Part shown: positions 49,681 through 56,390 of the stretch, in pieces
How positions within the stretch are numbered: position 1 is the stretch's first letter
Layout of the letters: every line of letters starts with the position of its first letter
From: Kribbella aluminosa
GTDB taxonomy: Bacteria; Actinomycetota; Actinomycetes; Propionibacteriales; Kribbellaceae
NCBI RefSeq assembly: GCF_017876295.1
Contig: NZ_JAGINT010000001.1
Span: forward strand, 248,001 to 312,000
Direction: 5' to 3'
DNA: 64,000 bases
The notes under the pieces: generated by a model
Database searches by the model: none
Told to the model about the DNA's origin: nothing
The model's input: the letters and a program-made list of their open reading frames with translations, nothing else
Made by a program: the position numbers and the translations under genes

Positions 49681-49893
49681 CTAGTGCGTCACCCAGGGCA
49701 GGCCGCTGGGAGCCGCGACGGCGACTGCCATGGTGCTCATGCCGACGACCCCGACGAGGGCCAGCGCCCGGGCGCCGACCTGGTGCCGCTTCGGCAGCGC
49801 GATCGGGCCGAGCGGATCGGTGCGGTCCGGCGCCGCGTACTGCTCGTCTGCCGGAGTTTCGTGCTGAACATCGTGGTGCTGCTGGGCGGTCAT
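49681..49893 (-). CDS. Cys-free 70-residue peptide, candidate LanM substrate
   Basis: The ATG at 49893 (AAGGGG, 7 nt upstream) opens 70 codons, 14 bp after the lanM stop on the same strand. Residues 1-38 are hydrophilic and acidic (MTAQQHHDVQHETPADEQY...DRTDPLGP), then KRHQVGA, then a hydrophobic segment (ALALVGVVGMSTMAVAVAAP, 43-62) and the tail SGLPWVTH. Ser53, Thr54, Ser63 and Thr69 are the only hydroxy residues after VGA (39-41), a possible Gly-Ala-type leader cleavage site. There is no Cys at all, so lanthionine rings could not form within it. It may be a lanthipeptide-like precursor modified by dehydration/reduction, or simply a small membrane protein. Confidence 0.65.
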   Translation of the reverse strand: MTAQQHHDVQHETPADEQYAAPDRTDPLGPIALPKRHQVGARALALVGVVGMSTMAVAVAAPSGLPWVTH

Positions 49894-49907
49894 GCTGTAA
49901 CCCCTTG

Positions 49908-52889
49908 TCACACAGTGGGCTCCGGTGCTGTGCCACACCTCGACCCGGCGGTTGGTTGGAGCAGCAGCACGGACGGAACCCGTTCGGGGAACGCAAGACG
50001 GAGCAGCCCGTACCCGATCCCTGCCAGACCGGTCAGCAGGCCTGGAGACGGTACGGCGTTGGGTGTCCCGCAGCGCGGTCCGTACTGCTCTACTGCCGCG
50101 AGCACCAGCCCGGCACGACGTCGTCGTGCCGCCTCTGCAGCTGGGTACTCACGTGCGGCGAGCCACAACAGTGGCTCCACCGCGCCGAGCTCGCCGTGGC
50201 ACAGACTCAGGTCGGCGAGCACCGGACGTTCGGTCGCGGCCCTCAGGTAGGCGTCGAGGTCCGCGGGGACGCCGGCGGAAGCCCGGGCCAGGGCGGTGCC
50301 GGCATCTCCCCGGCACCACCCATGGCCGGCTGGACCGTTCCGGCGGTCCAGATCGGTTGCCGCGCGGGCAGCATCGAGGTACCGGTCGCCGGGTACGCCG
50401 TACTGGCCGAGCGACCACGCGATTCCCTGGAAGCCGCGAGCGAAGCCATGGTCCGCTGCTACTCGGCCATGGAGGCCGCTCTCGACTGTCGTCACCAGGT
50501 GATCGGCGTAGCGCTCGGCCAGCCGGCCGGCGGCCGGAAAGCCTTGTACTGCCTGCATTGCGGCCAGCCCGCCCGCCGCACCTTCGGCGTACGACGGGAA
50601 TTCGGTGGGGTCCTGCACGAGCCGCTCACTGAGCTCCAGTGCCGCGGCCAGCCAGTTGGTGAGGTCGGGGTCGTCGAGGAGCGTCGACAGCCGGTCGAGT
50701 CCGTAGCTGATGCCCCCGAGCCCGTGGAAACCGGGGCCGACCAGGTTGGCGGACTCCGGGTCTTCGGCGAGCGCCGCGAGCAGTTGCGGAACCGGCCGGA
50801 TCGCGTCGCGGGCCAGGTCGCAGTACTTCTGCGCTCCGGTCAGTACGCCGACCTGCGCGAGGAACAGCGCCGTACCGGTGTAGCCGTTGGACAGGCCAGC
50901 GCCCATCTGACGGACGGCCCAGTGATGGTCGTCGAGCAGTTCGAGACCGAGCCAGTTGGCCGCGCCGCCGCGTTCGCTGACGACCTGAGCCATGATCTCG
51001 TCGGCGATGTCGGCGGCCGCTGCCAGGATCTGTTCGGGGTCCGCCTCGGTCGTCCCTACGTGCGGCCGGACCGCCGTACTGGCGTGCATGATCGGCTCGG
51101 GGCGGGTGGCGAGCGACGCGGAGATCAGCCAGGCCTGCCGGTGCTGGTCGATGTCGCCGAGGTTCGCGACCTTCGCCCGGACTGCGGCCAGTCCGTCGAC
51201 TGCCAGCACGTCGGCGATCCGGGTGCCGTCGGAGGCCCAGATGTCCCGGCTGTCCGGGCGTGCGGTGAACAGCGGTACGTCGCCGGCCCACAGGTCGGAC
51301 AGTTCGTACGGGACGAACGCGTGCAGTGATTCGTCCGCGTCCCACAGCAGGTCCAGCAGCTGACTCCGGCCGGCCGCGTCCCGCAGTACGTCCGGATGCG
51401 TCGACTCGTCCAGCAGTCCCGTGTAGAGACTCGTGGGGCGCGGCACGAAGCGGATCTGGTCCGCAGCGCACTGTGCCAGCAGACCGTCCGGTCGCAGGAA
51501 CTCGTCGCGGTGCCGGGCGATCGCCTCATACGCGGTCCGGAACCCTGTGAGTACAGCGGTCTCGTGCTCCCGCGGCTCGATCAGTGACCCGTCGAGCGAC
51601 GGCCGGTTGGCCGCACGGTGTGTGCTGTCCGGACGGCGTACCAGATGCATGGAGTCCAGCCCGGCGTCCGCCCAGTCGACCACGCTCCGCGAGGCCAGCG
51701 CTCCGGCGTCACCACCGAGCCCGGAGATGTCCGTGACACCGTTCTCGCCTAGCACGAGCAGCGGCAACAGGGCGGTGCGGTACACCGACTCCAGGAGTGC
51801 CCGGTACGCCGGATCGCGGGTCAACGCGGTCACCGCCACCTGACTCGGGTGGAACAGCGTCTCGACGTCCACCAGTACCGGCTGGTCGCCTGCGGCGATC
51901 AGGTTCTCGAAGTGCATGTCCGTGCCGTCCAGCACGTACAGCAGCGCCAGCAGCGCGCCCTGGCGATGGTAGAACCGCCGTACTCCGGCCAGGTCGGCGC
52001 AGGGCTCGTGGACCACGAACTCGAGCCAGCCGTAGCCGTCGCGGGGAAGGAGCCGAACCGTGCGGATGCCGAGCGCGGTCCTTGCGTTCAGCCAGTCGAC
52101 GAACCCGTTGAAGTGCTGGTGCAGTGCGAGCGGCCGGGGCTTGTAGACCAGCCGCTGTCCGTTCGCGAACGTCAGGATCGCGGCACACCGCCCACCCTGG
52201 TGGGCATCGCCGGCGGGTTCGATCGCGATCAGCGCACCGGGGTCCCGGCCGTCGAACAGCCCGGTGACGAGCGACCCCCGGTCCTCGGCGAGCCGCGCCA
52301 GCAGCTCGAGGTGACCCTCGACGCCCTGTCGGCACGACTCGCCCAGGACCCGGGCCAGTACCGGGTAGGTGGCCAGGAAGTCCGCCAGCTCGCTCCCTCC
52401 GACGAGCCGGTGGGTGAAGTCCAGGAAGCGTGCTGCGGAGGTGTCACCGGTAAGGTCGCCGCGGTCCCGGGCACGGGCCAGTTCCAGGACCAGGGTCCGC
52501 GCGGCCAGCTTCACCAGCCGGAGGCCGAGACGTTGCAGGAACGCTTCGGCCAGTACGCCGCTGTGGCCCGCCACGGCCAGGTCTTGCCGGGCGGAGTCCA
52601 GCAGCGGCTTCAGGCAACGCATGAGCGCCTGCCGCCAGTCTGTGCCGAACCCAACCGCCGCCGTGGCCGCCCCACCTGATGTGTGGCCGCCGCCGGCACC
52701 GGTCCCTGCAGGGTCTCGACCGGCGGCAGGCGCGCTCGGGGGGAGAGAGGTACTGCGTTCCACGTACTCGGCCCAGGCCGGCGCGGACTGCGTCAGTGCG
52801 TGGCTCAGCTCGTGCGGCCGCAGGCCCGCTGACCACCAGGTCTTGCGGCGGTCGGTCCTGGTGGGCCGGGTGGTCGCGGAGTCGAGCAC
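49908..52889 (-). CDS. Class II lanthipeptide synthetase LanM
   Basis: A 993-residue bifunctional enzyme. The N-terminal kinase-like dehydratase domain (to about residue 600) has GQRLVYKPRPLALHQHFN and YVLDGTDMHFENLIAAGDQPVLVDVETLF, characteristic of LanM phosphorylation/elimination of Ser/Thr. The C-terminal LanC-like cyclase has the zinc ligands C859 (GWCRGDAG), C897 and H898 (LCHGELG). Both halves appear intact. It starts with GTG at 52889, divergent from a luciferase-like oxidoreductase gene. No dedicated transporter or leader peptidase is nearby. Confidence 0.92.
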   Translation of the reverse strand: MLDSATTRPTRTDRRKTWWSAGLRPHELSHALTQSAPAWAEYVERSTSLPPSAPAAGRDPAGTGAGGGHTSGGAATAAVGFGTDWRQALMRCLKPLLDSARQDLAVAGHSGVLAEAFLQRLGLRLVKLAARTLVLELARARDRGDLTGDTSAARFLDFTHRLVGGSELADFLATYPVLARVLGESCRQGVEGHLELLARLAEDRGSLVTGLFDGRDPGALIAIEPAGDAHQGGRCAAILTFANGQRLVYKPRPLALHQHFNGFVDWLNARTALGIRTVRLLPRDGYGWLEFVVHEPCADLAGVRRFYHRQGALLALLYVLDGTDMHFENLIAAGDQPVLVDVETLFHPSQVAVTALTRDPAYRALLESVYRTALLPLLVLGENGVTDISGLGGDAGALASRSVVDWADAGLDSMHLVRRPDSTHRAANRPSLDGSLIEPREHETAVLTGFRTAYEAIARHRDEFLRPDGLLAQCAADQIRFVPRPTSLYTGLLDESTHPDVLRDAAGRSQLLDLLWDADESLHAFVPYELSDLWAGDVPLFTARPDSRDIWASDGTRIADVLAVDGLAAVRAKVANLGDIDQHRQAWLISASLATRPEPIMHASTAVRPHVGTTEADPEQILAAAADIADEIMAQVVSERGGAANWLGLELLDDHHWAVRQMGAGLSNGYTGTALFLAQVGVLTGAQKYCDLARDAIRPVPQLLAALAEDPESANLVGPGFHGLGGISYGLDRLSTLLDDPDLTNWLAAALELSERLVQDPTEFPSYAEGAAGGLAAMQAVQGFPAAGRLAERYADHLVTTVESGLHGRVAADHGFARGFQGIAWSLGQYGVPGDRYLDAARAATDLDRRNGPAGHGWCRGDAGTALARASAGVPADLDAYLRAATERPVLADLSLCHGELGAVEPLLWLAAREYPAAEAARRRRAGLVLAAVEQYGPRCGTPNAVPSPGLLTGLAGIGYGLLRLAFPERVPSVLLLQPTAGSRCGTAPEPTV

Positions 52890-52923
52890 GCGCTCAGGCT
52901 GTCATCGCGGGCAGGGGCGGGGC

Positions 52924-52942
52924 ATGGGTGATCAGCACCCAT
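52924..52942. promoter_or_regulatory. Inverted repeat in the lanM/oxidoreductase divergent promoter
   Basis: ATGGGTG and CACCCAT flank 5 nt. It is the clearest palindrome in the 133-bp shared promoter region, adjacent to the only AT-rich patch (ATATTTA), and is a candidate site for co-regulation of both genes. Confidence 0.5.
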
Positions 52943-53022
52943 ATTTAGCCCGGTGAGCTGCGTTGAACTTTGGGTGACGACTCCCCATGTGCGAGCCGGA
53001 CCCGCGCTGTCACTGTGGGTGC

Positions 53023-54051
53023 GTGCTCACCACTGTCGCTCCCGGACTACCCGTCTCGGCCCACTCTGTGCTGGACGTCGTACCGCAGCTGCCCGGTCAG
53101 TCGGCTGCGGCCGCGCTCCGGGAGACCGCAGAGGTGGCACTGACTGCCGACGACCTCGGATACCGTCGCTTCTGGCTCGACGAGCAGCACGGTGTCCGGG
53201 GTGTCGGCGGCGCAGCACCGGCAGTCCTCGCGGCGATCCTGGCCGCGCGGACCGACCGGATCCGGCTGGGCGCCGGCGGACTCCCACTGACCAACCACCA
53301 GCCGCTGGTCGTCGCCGAGCAGTTCGCCGCTCTCGCTGCGGCGTACCCGAGCCGGATCGACCTCGGGGTGGCCGAGCAGTGCGCCGTTCCGAGCACCGTA
53401 CTGGCGTCGGGTGCTCGCGACTCGTTCCCCCGGCGGCTGGACGAGCTGCGCGGGTTCCTGCAGGGCGACGTACGGCTGGCGCTTGCCGGGCTGGCCCCAC
53501 CGGTCTTCGTTCTGGCCGATCACCCGCGTGCTGCGGTGGCTGCCGCCGTCCGTGGGCTCCCTGTCTTCGTAGCTCATCATCGGGCAGCTGCGGTGACAGC
53601 TGCCGCCGTGGCGGCGTACAGGGAGAACTTCGAGCCGACTGCCCGGCCGTACCTGGCTGTCACGGTCGGAGTGGTCGCGGCGGAATCCGACGAGGCAGCG
53701 TTCACACGTTTTGCGGAGTACGTCCGAGTCAGCTCGCGGCTGGCCGCGGCCGGGGCAGAGGCGACGTCGGCTGAGCTGACCGCGCTACTGGAGTCCCCAC
53801 TGACCGACCGCGAGCGTGCCCTGGCCGAACGGCTGCTGGAGGACCCGGGCTACATCGTCGGTTCGCGTACGACCGTGGCGGGTCGGCTGGGCACGCTGGT
53901 TGCCGAGACCATGGCAGACGAGGTGATGCTCGTTCCGCTGGCGTTCGACGGACTGATCCGGTCGACGATCCTTCGTACTGTCGCAGCCGGCCTGACCGGG
54001 GCCGTCCGGACAGCCCCACGGCACACCTCTCCGCTGATCGCCACCGCCTAG
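53023..54051 (+). CDS. Luciferase-like (LLM) flavin/F420-dependent oxidoreductase
   Basis: A 342-residue TIM-barrel oxidoreductase of the MsnO8-like LLM group: SVLDVVPQLPGQSAAAALRETAEVALTADDLGYRRFWLDEQHGV at the N-terminus, RIRLGAGGLPLTNHQPLVVAEQFAALAAAYPSRIDLGV after it. LLM enzymes use FMN or F420; F420H2-dependent members reduce dehydroalanine to D-alanine in some lanthipeptide pathways. Divergence from lanM makes that role attractive here. The start is GTG at 53023, which matches the family N-terminus; an ATG at 52987 would add a Cys-rich MCEPDPRCHCGC with no Shine-Dalgarno. Confidence 0.8.
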   Translation: MLTTVAPGLPVSAHSVLDVVPQLPGQSAAAALRETAEVALTADDLGYRRFWLDEQHGVRGVGGAAPAVLAAILAARTDRIRLGAGGLPLTNHQPLVVAEQFAALAAAYPSRIDLGVAEQCAVPSTVLASGARDSFPRRLDELRGFLQGDVRLALAGLAPPVFVLADHPRAAVAAAVRGLPVFVAHHRAAAVTAAAVAAYRENFEPTARPYLAVTVGVVAAESDEAAFTRFAEYVRVSSRLAAAGAEATSAELTALLESPLTDRERALAERLLEDPGYIVGSRTTVAGRLGTLVAETMADEVMLVPLAFDGLIRSTILRTVAAGLTGAVRTAPRHTSPLIATA

Positions 54052-54085
54052 TCTGGGTACTGCCGACTAGTCGAAAGGCAGGCTC

Positions 54086-55540
54086 ATGTCACGAGAGCGG
54101 GAAGTCGTCGAGGCGTGTCCGACCGAGCTGTTCATCGGTGGGAAATGGGTCGCGGCCGGCAGGACCTTCGCCGTCGAGGACCCGGCAACCGGTACGACGC
54201 TCTGCGACGTGGCCGACGCGAGCCCGGCCGACGGTAAGGCCGCCCTCGACGCGGCCGTCGCCGTACAGGAGGACTGGGCCGCCACGCCACCGCGTGAGCG
54301 CGGCGAGATCCTCCGCCGGACCTACGAGCTGATGACCGCGCAGGCGGACGACCTGGCGTTGCTGATGACGCTGGAGATGGGCAAGCCGGTCGCCGAGTCG
54401 AAGGGCGAGATCGCCTACGCTGCCGACTTCTTCCGCTGGTTCGCCGAGGAGGCGGTCCGGATCGACGGCGGCTACCAGATCGCCCCGAACGGCGCGAGCC
54501 GCTTCCTCGTGATGCGCCAGCCGGTCGGGCCGTGCCTGCTGATCACGCCGTGGAACTTCCCGGCCGCGATGGGCGCCCGCAAGATCGGCCCGGCGGTCGC
54601 GGCCGGCTGCACGATGGTGATCAAGCCCGCCGCGCAGACGCCGCTGTCGATGCTCAAGCTGGCCGAGCTGATGACCGAGGCCGGCCTGCCCGCCGGGGTG
54701 CTGAACGTCGTCACCACGCAGGACGCCGGCGGCGTGATGGAGCCGCTGATCCGGGACGGGCGAGCGCGGAAACTGTCCTTCACCGGCTCCACCCCGGTCG
54801 GCCGCAAACTGCTCGAGCAGGCGTCCGGTCAGGTGCTGCGGACCAGCATGGAGCTCGGCGGGAACGCACCGCTGCTGGTCTTCGCCGACGCCGACCTGGA
54901 CAAGGCGGTCGACGGCGCGATGCTGGCCAAGATGCGCAACGGCGGAGAGGCCTGTACGGCGGCCAACCGGATCTACGTGCACTCCTCGGTGATGGAGTCG
55001 TTCGCGTCGAAGCTGACCGAGCGGATGGCCGCGCTGAAGGTCGGCCGCGGTACCGAGCCGGGTGTCGACGTCGGGCCACTGATCGACGGCAAGCAGCGCG
55101 ACAAGGTGGCGGACCTGGTCGCCGACGCGATCGCGCAGGGCGCCCGGACCTTGACCGGCGGGGAAGTTGCCGCGGGCAATGGGTACTTCTATCAGCCGAC
55201 GGTGCTGGCCGACGTACCGGAGACCGCCCGGCTGCAGAAGGAGGAGATCTTCGGCCCGGTCGCCCCGCTGACCGCGTTCGAGACCGAGGACGACGCGGTA
55301 CGGATGGCGAACGACACCGAGTTCGGCCTGGTGTCGTACCTGTTCACCAACGACCTGAGCCGCGCGCTCCGGGTGTCGGAGCGACTCGAGGCCGGAATGA
55401 TCGGCCTCAACCAGGGCATCGTCTCCAACCCCGCCGCCCCCTTCGGCGGCGTCAAGCAGTCCGGCCTCGGCCGCGAAGGCGGCAGCGTCGGCATCGACGA
55501 GTACCTCGACGTCAAGTACGTCGCGATCAACGTCGACTGA
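54086..55540 (+). CDS. gabD: NAD(P)-dependent succinate-semialdehyde/aldehyde dehydrogenase
   Basis: A 484-residue aldehyde dehydrogenase. The catalytic residues are N157 (PWNFP), K180, E256 (MELGGNAP) and C290 (GEACTAANR), and the sequence style (ETARLQKEEIFGPVAPL, GLNQGIVSNPAAPFGGVKQSGLGREGG) is that of succinate-semialdehyde dehydrogenases. The same family includes 2-oxoglutarate-semialdehyde dehydrogenase, the last step of hydroxyproline catabolism that the 24-29 kb operon lacks. It follows the LLM gene by 34 bp on the same strand. Its last 14 bp overlap the convergent deacetylase gene. Confidence 0.85.
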   Translation: MSREREVVEACPTELFIGGKWVAAGRTFAVEDPATGTTLCDVADASPADGKAALDAAVAVQEDWAATPPRERGEILRRTYELMTAQADDLALLMTLEMGKPVAESKGEIAYAADFFRWFAEEAVRIDGGYQIAPNGASRFLVMRQPVGPCLLITPWNFPAAMGARKIGPAVAAGCTMVIKPAAQTPLSMLKLAELMTEAGLPAGVLNVVTTQDAGGVMEPLIRDGRARKLSFTGSTPVGRKLLEQASGQVLRTSMELGGNAPLLVFADADLDKAVDGAMLAKMRNGGEACTAANRIYVHSSVMESFASKLTERMAALKVGRGTEPGVDVGPLIDGKQRDKVADLVADAIAQGARTLTGGEVAAGNGYFYQPTVLADVPETARLQKEEIFGPVAPLTAFETEDDAVRMANDTEFGLVSYLFTNDLSRALRVSERLEAGMIGLNQGIVSNPAAPFGGVKQSGLGREGGSVGIDEYLDVKYVAINVD

Positions 55541-56390
55541 CGAGCTGCGTCACCGTGACGAGCTGGTAGCCGCGTGCCCGGAGCTCCCGGACGATCGGGC
55601 CCACTGCTTGGGCGGTGTACGGGGCGTTGTCGCCGCCGTGCATGTGGAGGACGACTATTGAGCCGTTCTGGACGTGGTCCAGGACCTGCTTGGTGATCGG
55701 CTGCGCGGACTTGGCGAACCCGTCGGCGCCCGGTACGTCGAGCCCGACCGCCGTGACGCCGGCGGGCGCCAGCTCGTGCAGTGCGGTTGGGTCGTAGCAG
55801 CCGCCGGGGAAGCGGAACCATCTGGTCGCGTGTGGGTCCAGCTTGTCCAGCTCCACGATGGCTCGTCGTACGTCGGCCAGCATCTGGTCGCGCGGGACCG
55901 TCCCCAGCGTGTAGCAGTGCTTGGTGAAGCCGCGGTGGTCGTACGTGTGTGTGCCCAGCTCGAACAGTGGGTCGTTGGCCAGCTGTTTGGTGATCTCCGG
56001 GTACTGCTCCATCCACATGCCGGTGAGGAACAGGGTGGCCGGTACGTGCAGCGTCCGTAGCTCTTCGATCAGGGCCTTGTTGTAGTACGACTTGACCTTG
56101 CCGGAGACCAGGCGCCTCCGCATGAGGGCTGTGAGGTCGGCGTCGAACGTCAACGCGATCTGCTTCTTGTCACGCGGCCCGTGGTCGAGCACGGGCATCA
56201 CCTGGGTGTTGCTGGAAGTACCGGGCTTCACCTGCGCGGGCGCGAGCGTCGGCCGCACCGGCTTCGCCGTACGGGCCGGCTCTACCGGTGCACGGGTCTG
56301 CGGCACCTCTCCGGCCGACTGCTTGGCGTCGCTGCATGCTACAAGCGTCAGTAGCAGGGCACCGACCGCAACACGTCTCCCCCAGGTCAC
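55527..56390 (-). CDS. Polysaccharide deacetylase lipoprotein (NodB homology)
   Basis: A 287-residue protein with a lipoprotein signal peptide (lipobox LVAC, C19), a Pro/Thr-rich linker (to about 60) and a NodB deacetylase domain: motif 1 TFDAD (D83, D85), motif 2 H148-x3-H152 (THTYDH), motif 3 RFPGGCYD, and VLHMHGG near the end. It would remove N- or O-acetyl groups from peptidoglycan or an extracellular glycan. Its GTG overlaps the TGA of the upstream beta-mannosidase gene, so the two are co-expressed. Asp in the second position of motif 1 is a conserved metal-ligand variant. Confidence 0.87.
   Translation of the reverse strand: MTWGRRVAVGALLLTLVACSDAKQSAGEVPQTRAPVEPARTAKPVRPTLAPAQVKPGTSSNTQVMPVLDHGPRDKKQIALTFDADLTALMRRRLVSGKVKSYYNKALIEELRTLHVPATLFLTGMWMEQYPEITKQLANDPLFELGTHTYDHRGFTKHCYTLGTVPRDQMLADVRRAIVELDKLDPHATRWFRFPGGCYDPTALHELAPAGVTAVGLDVPGADGFAKSAQPITKQVLDHVQNGSIVVLHMHGGDNAPYTAQAVGPIVRELRARGYQLVTVTQLVSRR

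Noticed and set aside
52924..52956. A 10-codon ORF (MGDQHPYLAR) in the lanM/oxidoreductase gap that could be a tiny precursor
   Set aside because: Its first codons coincide with the ATGGGTG/CACCCAT inverted repeat, it lacks Ser, Thr and Cys, and it has no room for a leader.
52987..53022. Cys-rich N-terminal extension MCEPDPRCHCGC on the LLM oxidoreductase
   Set aside because: There is no Shine-Dalgarno before the ATG, and LLM family members begin at the later GTG; it is probably untranslated promoter DNA.
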